This document shows, one piece after another, positions 25,190 to 35,320 of a DNA stretch of 64,000 bases. The translations under genes and the position numbers were made by a program. The stretch lies in assembly GCA_032622095.1 (NCBI GenBank), contig CP136063.1, positions 143,175,950 through 143,239,949 of the forward strand, read 5' to 3'. The DNA comes from Siphonodentalium dalli (Eukaryota; Mollusca; Scaphopoda; Gadilida; Siphonodentaliidae). The notes under the pieces were generated by a model. It ran no database searches, had not been told where the DNA came from, and saw only the letters and a list, made by a program, of their open reading frames with translations. Positions within the stretch are counted from its first letter, which is position 1, and each line of letters opens with the position of its first letter.

Positions 25190-25805
25190 TATGTGATGGT
25201 ATCAGTCAGTAGTATTCCTGTGCAACATCTTCTGGGAAGAATGGTTCAATCAGCTCATGTTGCCTATCGGCCGTCCATCCATGAAATGCTGCATCGGGAG
25301 TGGTTGAATTGGCAACGGTTACAAGGCTCCACTGTTTTGCTATCATGTTGGCTCGTTTTTGACTGTAGAATTAAAGATTACTCACATATCAGAAATATCA
25401 AGTACCTTCTGTTGATTATCGAACTTCTGCTGGAACATTATCTACCTAGCTTGATTCATTTTTATCGAACGTTGATCATATAAGCCACATGCTAACTTCT
25501 CGAGTGTAGTAATCGTGTCACTGTCCAAAACCCAATTCATTTCTGAATAAGCCATGACTTCCATATATTTTAATCGTATTTCCATCAACTTCCTGAGAGT
25601 TTTTTTTCCTTTTTGGAAGGTATTAAATCACTACCCGTGAAGGAATGGAACCCAATTAGTGGATTCTTCTGTATACTTGACATCTCGATATCACGGACTT
25701 GAATCACCTGCCCATTAGCATCAAATTTGTCAGCGGATTTAACGTTTCCTCCATTGCGCAAAAACTTTCTGACATGACCTCTCTATTGATTAATATGTCC
25801 TTGTA
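25190..25805 (+). repeat. segmental duplication, copy A, left part
   Basis: It aligns with 59190-59818 (GATGGTATCAGTCA, TTCCTGTGCAACATCTTC, CATATCAGAAATATCAAGTA). The two copies then diverge exactly where the foldback element begins. Confidence 0.85.
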
Positions 25806-28600
25806 GTCCAGTGCATTTATGGTTTCACCTCAAAATAATTGCAACACAAAGTTTCTCAGTGGGAATAAGTACTTTAACCCATCACAAATAATATACTAAA
25901 AATCAACAAGAAATGCGAAATTGATGAATTTTGTGAAATACTCATTTTATAGCTTTTTAAGGATGTTTATAAAAAAATTCCTTCCACATGTCCTTCCATT
26001 CATATATCCATTTTGTAGAGTGCACAACCCTGATTATAGAACAGAAAACCTTTCCTAGATATGTTGAGTATTGTTTTAGTTATGTGCCTCCAAAATTTGG
26101 AGTTTGTCTAATTTCGGAGGCTCAATTTCTCAAAATTAATTAAAATCCATTTTTTATGGTCTTGTATTTTAGAAAATAAAGAAAAATGAATGGATTCCTT
26201 GTTGTTTTAGTCACTTCCTCTCTAGATTGTGCACAAAATATGATTTCTTTATACATCTATGATTGAGAGGACAAAAATATTCTTAAACAAAATGTGTGTT
26301 CCACCATTGTATGGACAGCCAAATTTGCCTGTGGTCCAGAACCGGCGTGATGAAATAGCATATTTGATGTCATACAAATCAATAATTATATATCCATATT
26401 CCTTGTCTTTCTCATAATCACTTACATAAACATCGTTAAACACACTGTATTAAAAGGAATTTCCCAAATCATGGTGTAGAAAATCAAATTATGGCCCTAT
26501 TAATCTTTAGAATTGACTCATCTAAAAATGCCATTTTGGGGCGTTTTTTGTTTATTTTTAAAGGTTTTTGTATATAAATTGTAAAAACAATGTATGTTTA
26601 ATTTGCAAAAACATTTGAACTTTCCTCCTGAAACACTTTAGTGTTGAAATAAATGCCTTATGTTGGATATGTCAATGAATGTCACTGAATTTCACTAATT
26701 TTTCTGGAAACTGATGCCAAATTTGAATATCTGAAAAATGGGGTAGGGGAAACCATATTGACAAAATCTAGAAAATATGGACCTTGATGTATAAAACTTT
26801 AACATCACCAGCTCCTACAAACCTCATTCTTTCATACATAGTAAACTGCTTCCTGTTTTGATGTTCATATTTAGAGCTACGATCCTTTTTGTTGCCGTTA
26901 ACTCAATGGCGAAATGACGAATCATTATTTCGGGCTGGTTCTATATAACATGCTGATAAAAGCTTTAAATAAACATCTAATAATTATTAAAATACTAAAC
27001 TGTTTACCATGCAAGAATAATCTGCACAAACTGGAATAAAACAACCCTTTGTCTCCAATGACTAGAATATGGTGACAAGATCATAGCCTTTGTGATTTCA
27101 CCTACCCCATTATCAACATTCAAATTTGGAGTCAGATTCTTGAAAAATATGTGAAATCCAGTGACAGTTGATTGGCATAATCAATGTAATCATATTTTTC
27201 CCAACACTAAGTGTTTTAGGAGGAACGTTCAAATGATTTTACACATTATACACTAATTGTATTCATTGTTGTTTACTATTTGTGCACAAAAAAAACTTTA
27301 AAATGGACAAAAACACCACAAAACAGTCCAAAATGGCATTTTTGGAAAAGAGTCAATACAAAGGATTCATAGGGCCATAAGTTGATTATGGCAGATATGT
27401 GTTTAGCAATTCCAGCACAGTGTATTTAACCTAGAATACGCAAGAGGTTATGAGAAATACAGGGCATATAGATATCAATTATTGAGTGTGCTATTGTGGA
27501 ATGTCGGGGTTAATATTTGCCTGAAAGTCTGTGTAGAGTAGGTTAATAAAACCAATTACCAACTGATCAATAAGAGTGTGGGACCACGGCTTTACTGGTT
27601 CAGAAGTATATCGAATCATATGTTTGGAAACATATCAATGTCACGTGGAAACTCCTTCACTGGTCTGAGAGAATAACGAATAAGAAGTTACTGGCCTGGA
27701 ATTGGCTGGAAGTATATCGTATCAGAGACCACTCATGTGACTTTGGGAGAAAGTTGGAATAAAATACTAGGGTTGTTTTAGATCGTGGCTTTTCGGTTGT
27801 AATTCTCTATAAAGTGACCGATTGGCCCAAACGACAGACTTCAGGCGAATTCTCAAACTGCTAGCTTTGTGAAAGTTGTTGTGGTAAATATATATCCATG
27901 CATTCTTGATGTTACAATAAAAGATTGTGTATCTACAAAACTGTGTCTGGACCTGAGTTCCCAACTTGGAGAGACGATCTACGGCCGATTATAGGACATT
28001 GAGTTGTATGACCTCTAATATGGTATTTCATCCCACCAGTTCTGTGCCACAAGGCAAATTTCGCTAAGTCCATACAATGGAACACATATTTTGTTTAAGA
28101 ATATTTTTGTATTCTCGATCATAGATGCATAAAGAAATCATTTTTTGTGCACAATGTAGTGAGGCAACTAATACAACAGTAAGATATCCCTTCATTATTC
28201 TCTAGTTTTTAAAATACTAGACCCTAAAATATGGATTTTAGCTAATTCTTCAGAAATTGAGACTCCGAAATTAGACAAACTCCCAATTTTGGAGGCACAT
28301 AACTCGATAAATTCTCAACGTATCTGGAAAATGTTTTCTGTTCTGTAATCAGGATTGTGTACTTAACAAAATGTATATATAAATGGAAGCACATGTGATT
28401 AGAAGTTTTTTATAAACATCCTTGAAAAGCTATAAAATTTTACTAAATTTATTTCACAAATCGATCAAATTCGCCTTTCTTGATCCTTTTTGATTTTTAG
28501 TATGTTGTTTATAATTGGTTAATAGACTCATTCCTGCTAAGAAACATTGTGTTGCAATTAGTTTGAGGTTTGGTACTTTATTCTCATAAATGCACTGGAC
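25806..28600. repeat. giant inverted repeat (arms about 0.9-1.5 kb)
   Basis: The left arm (25806 to about 26760) is complementary to the right arm (28600 down to about 27090). Shared tracts include GGAGGCACATAAC, CCATACAATGGAACACA and ATGGCCCTAT. The right arm has about 580 extra bases between 27440 and 28020. The centre is about 26770-27080. Confidence 0.85.
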
Positions 28601-28649
28601 TAATAGGCAGGAAGATCCTTATGAACATGGGAGGGAAAGATGTTATGAG

Positions 28650-29050
28650 TTAATGTATTCAAGGGAAGATCCAAAGCAATAATTATGAGTGCTCTGTCTC
28701 TCAAGATCGACAACGACGTTGTGTACACATCGACCCACAACTCTTGTTTCAGAGGCTTATCACTGTTGCCAAAGCGCCGACCAGAGGTGATGTAACCTGC
28801 TGTGTTAGACTTTTAGGTAGAAAAGGATTTCATTTACACACACTATCACCAGGTGCAGTTTTGGAAGGGCTTAATTTGGAACCAACTGATTGGGGATGGC
28901 AGGTTAAGGATGGGCGGCTTAATCCTATCAAATGTGAGGAACCACCAGCTCCAAAAGAACTACTGAACATCATTCGTTGTAAATGTAAAACGGACTGCAA
29001 AAGCAATAGGTGCACATGCATTATCAGAAAATCAGAACGATCTATCCAGA
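28650..29050 (+). pseudogene. transposon-associated protein fragment with a CXC (tesmin/TSO1-like) motif
   Basis: The frame reads RCVHIDPQLLFQRLI, then TRGDVTCCV, then PTDWGWQVKDGRLNPI, PPAPKELLNIIRC, and CKCKTDCKSNRCTC. The WGW...PAP...CxCKTxC arrangement is the C-terminus of large uncharacterised proteins abundant in invertebrate genomes; TSO1-type cysteine motifs bind DNA. Relative to those proteins the middle seems deleted and the end is lost after the first cysteine group. There is no start codon. It lies inside the TA-flanked composite element. Confidence 0.65.
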
Positions 29051-29777
29051 CTTATTATTTTTTCAAAATTCTATATTTTTTTAATGAATTTATATATTTT
29101 TTCTTTTTTTTCACTATTTTGTCACAATATATGGACAACTTAGTGTCATTGATACCACAAGCTGGCCCAAAATTGATGGAAAATCCCATATATAACTGAC
29201 TGACAACAGTCCAAGTCCAACTATGGCAATTTTCAAATGCATAAATAAACATGTAATGTGAAATTCCATTTTTCTCTGATTTCTCAGCTGGATTTCTTGC
29301 CATTTTTACATCTTTTCACCCTAAAATATTTTGATTATTTGCTTGTAGTAACAACATGAAAAAACCCCACAATTGTGGATATAACTATATAACAATTGTT
29401 CCAAGCCCAGTTATGACAATTTTACAACTGCATCAAGAGTTATTGTAGACTTCCAGTTTTCACTGAATTTTGGCAAATTTTTCAAATTTTGACCCAAATT
29501 TCGAAAATTTAATCAATATTTATAGAATAAAATGATACAAAATCTTGGATACAACTGTACCACAGTTTATCATCGTGAACATATAACAATTGTATGTTTA
29601 TATCAAAAGTTATTAACAAAAAATGTTAATCTCAAAAAGGCCATTGCGCATGTTCAGATTTTTGTTGATTTTTAGCTGAGTATACTCTATGATGCTCCCA
29701 ACCAATATAAAACAAAATATTTTGTGTTGCAATTATTTTGAGGTTCAGGCCTATTTTCTCATAAATGCACTGGACTA

Positions 29778-30475
29778 TTGAGTTAATGTGGAAAGCGATA
29801 GCCATCCAATTTACACAAGTACAAACAACCCACTAACATAGAGTCACTCCATATATACGCATTAACACCACACAAATGACAAGTTAGTCACTCACTCTAT
29901 ACACATACACCAGTACAATGACCATATAGTCACTCCCTGTATACCTATACACCACTTTCATGACCACAAGTCAATCCTTGTATACCCATTCATCTCACCG
30001 TTGGCCATACGGTCACTCCCCGTATACCTATTCGCCACACCTATGGCCAAATAGCTATTCAAGATATACATATACACCCCATCCATGATGGTATAAATAT
30101 GCATCTCGTCAATGGCTATATACAAGCCACTCGCTTTATACACATACCCATCACACATGGCCATATACATGTATAGCCACACTTGTGTATACATGTACAC
30201 CCCACAAATGCCATATACTCCCCAACCATAGAATCACTCCAGGTATTAAAAACATATGCACCTCACTAATTGTGATATACCACTCACTTTATACACATAC
30301 CTCTCCATAACCATACAACCACACTTGTGTATACCCGTGTATCCTACACATGACCATACAGCCATGCAGGCACATCAGGTATACTCCTACACCTGACCCA
30401 TGACCATATAGTCACACCCTGTATACATATTCACCACACTCATGATCATACAGTCATTCCCTGTATACCTATTTC
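29778..30475 (+). repeat. 42-bp degenerate minisatellite, block 1
   Basis: Repeats of about 42 bp are built on CCATGACCATATAGTCAC and TCCCTGTATACCTATTCAC. The block aligns with 59820-60660. Because 42 is divisible by three, long frames rich in His, Thr and Ile appear, but nothing supports a protein. Confidence 0.8.
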
Positions 30476-30478
30476 TCC

Positions 30479-31272
30479 GGTGGTATGATGGCTATACCTC
30501 TTTTGATATCATAAACGCAACATTTTATGATTTAATCGCGAATTTATTAAACATGAAACTAGTAAACTGTACTCCAAAAATCACTGGAAAATTGTAAACA
30601 ATTATTTGTCACATTTTGTGTGCATTGTATTTAAACAAAATTGGAACACGTAATTTAATATTTTTGACATTGACCCCCCCCCACTTCATTATTTTGTCTG
30701 TCACAATTCAGAATTCTGATGTTCCATTTACTAAGAGAGTTCATTATTTTGATTTTTTTTATGTATGGGATGATCTAAATTGTTTTGGACAAAATCACAC
30801 CAACTGAACTTGAAGAGCCTGAAAAAATGGCTTAAAATGTTGAGTGCCAGAACCCTATAGTATAGTGTAGCAGTCCAGGTTGTCAACTTCCTTAAATATG
30901 GATAGCATCATATAACCATGGGTCCCCAAAAACTGGCCATGCATGTGTATTGTTTCAACACGAAGTTTGTCTATATATTTTTGGTCATTTCATCATTTAA
31001 CTAGTCTATGGTAGTATATGGCAAAAAGTTGAAAAGTGTCCACACAGCTATGGGTATTATATTTATGACGTCCGAGGGAGCTATTTTATTGTCATTTAGA
31101 TTTTAGACTTAGTACAAGTTTACTACCAAATTTTGACATGTCACAATAATCATAATATGACCCTTACACTAAGTGACAGTTCCACCATTCGCCAAGATTT
31201 GATACATTCCTATTTATGAAGATTCTTGTTGTGTTACTAATGTGGAGTTTTCACCTAATATTCAGGCATAAC
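30479..31272. other. sequence absent from the paralogous copy; no gene recognised
   Basis: This stretch, with the THAP exon and its promoter to about 31765, interrupts the alignment between copy A and the 59-61 kb block. Apart from a C-run near 30675 nothing is seen. Confidence 0.4.
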
Positions 31273-31461
31273 TTAACAGACATAAATAAAATGGTGGGAA
31301 CAGATGCCACTGAACTTTGTCGGCTCCCACTCAGTTCTTCCATCGCCGCACCGTTTCGCCCTCACAAATGACGCCAATTCTCTACTCAATTGGAGATCAC
31401 GAGGCCACATAAATACATGATCAGTATTACCACAATCATCGAGAACGCACCGCTTCGGCAT
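31273..31461 (-). CDS. THAP-domain first exon
   Basis: The protein begins MPKRCVLDDCGNTD, then MWPRDLQLSREL, FVRAKRC, EWEPTKFSGICSHHFI. These are the C2-CH zinc-binding residues (CxxxxC, CxxH) and the conserved Trp, Pro and HF of a THAP domain, a sequence-specific DNA-binding fold found in P-type transposases and their host relatives. The start MPKRC at 31461 is the usual one. The frame closes soon after HHFIY; a possible weak donor follows at about 31286. Later exons were not found. It could be a THAP gene, or a remnant of a P-type element; the transposase at 4.4 kb lacks this domain. Confidence 0.75.
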   Translation of the reverse strand: MPKRCVLDDCGNTDHVFMWPRDLQLSRELASFVRAKRCGDGRTEWEPTKFSGICSHHFIYVC

Positions 31462-31499
31462 ATTAATATATTTGAAAAATCTACTTTATATCAATTTTT

Positions 31500-31700
31500 C
31501 TGTTTTCTGAAATTCCGCGCTGTTTACGTTTTCGTAATTGGCGCGGTCTTCATCTTCCTACGTCATTTCCGATTTATTACGAGAAAAGCCGAGTCGGCTA
31601 ATGAAAGGGGAGGCATATTCAGTTGATGACGTTCGCAGAGAAGACACGACGTGATCGAGTTTTTGGCTTGGATTTTGATGAATAAATCTCATCATGGATG
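31500..31700. promoter_or_regulatory. CG-containing promoter-like region upstream of the THAP exon
   Basis: It has more CpG than its surroundings. CRE/ATF half sites are CTACGTCATTTCC (about 31559), GATGACGTTCG (about 31625) and CACGACGTGA (about 31645). On the other strand an ATG in good context (ATCATGG) lies at 31694, so the promoter could be bidirectional. Inferred from sequence only. Confidence 0.45.
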
Positions 31701-31744
31701 GATCAAACGATATGTGTGCGTTACAGGCGGAAATTTAATATAAT

Positions 31745-31850
31745 TACTACCTGCACTTTAAACATGTATACCTATTCACATCATTCATGACCATACAATA
31801 ACCCCCTTTATACATACTCACCTCCTCCTATGACCATACGTTAACTCTCT
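31745..31850 (+). repeat. 42-bp minisatellite, small block
   Basis: Contains TGTATACCTATTCACATCA and ATGACCATACAATAACCCC. The latter is an empty-site match for the Harbinger-like insertion at 61444. Confidence 0.7.
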
Positions 31851-32157
31851 GGTGCCATCTTGACCTGCACACTGTATCAAGTTTATCATTTTTTATCCTA
31901 ATAGGCCAGAATAGCCACATATCATGATTCATTTCAGTTCCGTTTCAAAGTTCTGCCCATTTATTAAAAACAAATATAGCCAGTATCTCAAAAGAGGTTC
32001 TCGGCAAAATTCCATAAGGCAACTTTAAAATTAATTTGTTATGCCCCATAAGGAAATGGGACAACCAGAATAGAACATTTAGTTGTCAGTTTATTAGCTA
32101 TCATGTATAATAACCAAGTGAGTCACAATTTGCTACATTTTCGGAACAGCAGAGAAT
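31850..32157 (+). repeat. degenerate long repeat unit, copy A1
   Basis: Aligns with 33560-33880 and 63480-63800, sharing CAAAGTTCTGCCCATTT, GAGGTTCTCGG, TATGCCCCATA and ACATTTAGTTG. Confidence 0.85.
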
Positions 32158-32370
32158 AATGTCCACCCATGACCATAGATTAGATCCAGGTATACATATA
32201 CACCTCACCAATGGCCACTCAACCCCTTCCGATATACCAATAACCGCACACACGACCACTCATACCTTCCATACTTGTATATACACCTCACATATGACAA
32301 CTCACTGTATACTCATACCATCCATGATCCTACAGCTACTCCTTATACACCCACCACGACACGGCATATA
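32158..32370 (+). repeat. 42-bp minisatellite, block 2
   Basis: Diverged units with ATGACC, TATACACCTCAC and TATACTCATACC. The open frame across it has the same His/Thr-rich look as the other blocks and is treated as non-coding. Confidence 0.65.
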
Positions 32371-32801
32371 TAAATATACGTCTTCCCTCCACGCAATAAT
32401 AATAACAAACAACAAAACTACTTTTGGAAACCAGCCGCGACCGACTCAGCCACATTTATTGATGCCGACTTATTTACAAGATATGAGCTGACCACCTTAA
32501 ATTGCCTCCCCAATAACAATGGCATATTCGCGGGCCAGAAAAAAACGCCATTTTATGTATATCTTTTTTTTTAATTCATTTCTTTTTGGAAAAAGTTAAA
32601 ACCTAATACGATATTTAAAATTGTGCCCTGTCATGACACGTTTATGTTTGTTCTTAATTTAGATCAGATAGTTTGAGAAAACAAAAACATAAGCAATTAA
32701 AGTCTCTAAGCCAAATTATGTTTGTTACGCCCGTGTATTACTTTAGAATTGAATATAATTTATGTTTTATATTCGTAAACCAACCGCTGGAATTTTCGCT
32801 T

Positions 32802-32864
32802 CGAACACGTGACCTTCCAAACCAATTACGATACCTCATTGGCTAACCACCTGTCACGTGTTCG
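32802..32864. promoter_or_regulatory. inverted E-box pair with opposed CCAAT boxes
   Basis: CGAACACGTGAC at 32802-32813 is the perfect complement of GTCACGTGTTCG at 32853-32864. Between them lie CCAAT (about 32822) and its inverse ATTGG (about 32838). CACGTG binds bHLH factors of the USF/MYC/CLOCK type and CCAAT binds NF-Y. The symmetry suggests a bidirectional promoter or enhancer. No adjacent gene was recognised. Confidence 0.45.
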
Positions 32865-33009
32865 TAAACAACTCACTTGCGCCCACGTTTAGGTACGCTA
32901 AATTCCCGCGCTATGTATCGTTATTATTAACCCCGTGCCCGGCAAGACAAATGTTTTGCATTATTACTCCGAAACGTGGAAAACTATTAACCCCACCCGT
33001 TGCCAGAAG

Positions 33010-33560
33010 GGCACTCCCTATATACCCACACGCTCGCCAATGACCATCCAGCTTACTACAGGTATGCATTTACACTTCAATCATGATTGTACAGTCATTC
33101 ATTGCACACAAATACGCATTACCCATAACCATAACATCACTCCCTATTTATCCACACACTCCATCCATGATCATACAGAGAGCACATGTATATATACACC
33201 ACCTGTCATAATACAGCCACACACGGTACACCTGTACATCCCAACATGGCCCTAAAGTCACTCCATATATACATAAACAATAGACATATGAACATGAAGC
33301 TACCCTCGTATCTATACACCACATAGCCCATACAGCCACATCGGGTACACCCTCACTGGGTACACACAACCATGCACCGTCCAGTCACTCCATGTATACC
33401 GGATCACCTCACACATGGCCATACAGCAACTCATTGTATACATATACATCTCACCATGGACATCCCAATCATAACCATATAGTCACTCCGTGTATACTTA
33501 TTCACATCATCTATTACCATACAATAACTCCCTGTATACCTATGACCATAAAGTAATTCC
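33010..33560 (+). repeat. 42-bp minisatellite, block 3
   Basis: Units with CATGACCAT/CATGATCATACAG and TGTATACC recur every 40-43 bp. The site TTACCATACAATAACTCCC at about 33515 is another empty-site match for the Harbinger-like insertion. Confidence 0.8.
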
Positions 33561-35320
33561 GTGGCTGCCATCTTGGTATCCATGCTGTACCCAGTTGATA
33601 AATTGTTATAATATTGGACCAGCATAGCCACATATTATGGTTCATCTCAGTTCCGTCTCAAAGTTCTGCCCATTTCCTTTCAATAATATGGCCAGAATCA
33701 CAAAAGAGGTTCTCGGAAAAATTCCATACTGCAACTTTAAAATGAATTTGTCATGCCCCATACGGAACTGGGGAAACCAGAATAGAACATTTAGTTGCCA
33801 GTTAATTATCTAACACGTATAACAACCAAGTGAGTCTCAATTTGCTACCTTTTCGAAAAACGCAGAGAATAATGTTTGGGATATATGTAAAAATTGAACT
33901 TTTTACCAAATTTGGTTGCCAATTTGGAAATCATCTTGAGCAATTTGTCTATAAACACCGTAGTGTGACATATTTAAGATAGACCAAAACAATAAACATA
34001 TTTTATACCAAGGATAGTTACATTTTATATGAAAAAATGGTCCAAACATGAAAAGTTATTTTTTACAGAAATTTATGTCAAGTTTGTGAGAGAAAAATCC
34101 AATATTTCTGGTGATGTCAGTGGTGACAATAGTAAACATTAACCATGGTGCATCAGGCATGTTAGTATTCAATGTGTAGAAGACAGAATAGCAAATTGTA
34201 TACATCAACCACAAACATCAACGATTGCAGGGCACGCTGGCGCAATATTTACCATTTTCCATATTTTGGCGGCCATTTTGAGCTTCCAATGAGTTGGAAT
34301 ATTGGTAATGATATGCCTCACTTACATTACAAAGTTCTGTTCATATATTGTTGAAATATGACTAGAATCCCAATTGTGACATTTTTGCGAAATTTTATAC
34401 CGCATTTTGTAAAATCGAATTTTTGAGCGATAGGAATGAGTTAGGGCCCCAATAATTGCATATTTCATTGCTCTAATGATCAATTAATATACAAAATACA
34501 AAAATAAAGTCACATTTCTCAACCAGTTCAAAACAGCATAAACTGATCTAGAAGATATAAGTGAAAAAACATCATATTTTCAACTTCCGGCGGTCATTTT
34601 GGCGGCCATCTTTTGATGGGGAGTTTCTTGAACAAATGTAGAGACTGTGATATTATGATAGGGTATCACTTACTTTGTCTGAAAAAAGTTTGTTAGACTT
34701 CATGGGGCCGCGACGGGAGGGAATTATGACGTCACAAAGATGACGTCATTGTCAGTTCAGTTCAGATGTAGGGTTGTCCTAAGAAATGACGAATTATGCG
34801 CATATTTCTTAGCTGTTATATATTTTTGTCAGTAAGGGCAATTCATCAATAGTAGTTCTCAAAGTACAGTACCAAAATTCACGGGAAAATATTATTCCAG
34901 TCAAAGATGGCTGCCAAAATGGCACCAGAAAATCACCAATTTTGCGATTTTCAAGAATCTCCCATAAATGACCTTCCGTTTGGTAGCGACTGCGCATTGT
35001 GACCATTCAGTGTTTATTTATCGGTTCAGCAATGTAGTGCACCAATTGTCTTGTACAAAACATGTTCGATCTGTCAAAAATCCAATTCAGACAACCGAAT
35101 TATAGAATTTTGTCAAAAATCAATTCTGATATTCTAGCAATAGATTCAAAGAAATGAACGGAATTCAGTGAGGGGAAAGAAATATTCGTGCCACATACGG
35201 AATCATTATCACACTTCAACAGAACTGCGCAGCATCATCCAAGATGGCTGCCAAAATGGCAGTCAAAATACAAAAGTCAGTATTCGTTCACCAACAAATG
35301 TCGCCCAGGCATTCCATCAT
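33560..35320 (+). repeat. degenerate repeat of about 335-350 bp with YY1-like motifs, part 1
   Basis: The phrases CAAAGTTCTG...CAT, AATATGxCxAGAATC and a TTTGGCGGCCATTTTGA-like motif recur. The motif appears near 33930, 34260, 34595, 34910 and 35245, roughly 320-340 bp apart. AAGATGGCGGCC is the classic YY1 site. Two TGACGTCA elements lie at 34727-34748. No gene is seen. Confidence 0.6.

Larger units (their letters stand above)
25806..29775. mobile_element. composite foldback transposon flanked by TA
   Basis: The left end is GTCCAGTGCATTTATG at 25806 and the right end is its exact complement finishing at 29775. Both are bordered by TA. The paralogous block at 59818 joins the outer flanks without this DNA, so the whole 3,970 bp behaves as an insertion. 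A second copy of the right end lies internally at 28600, and a CXC-domain gene remnant sits between the two right ends. A TA duplication suggests the Tc1/mariner or a similar group, but no transposase is seen. Confidence 0.75.
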
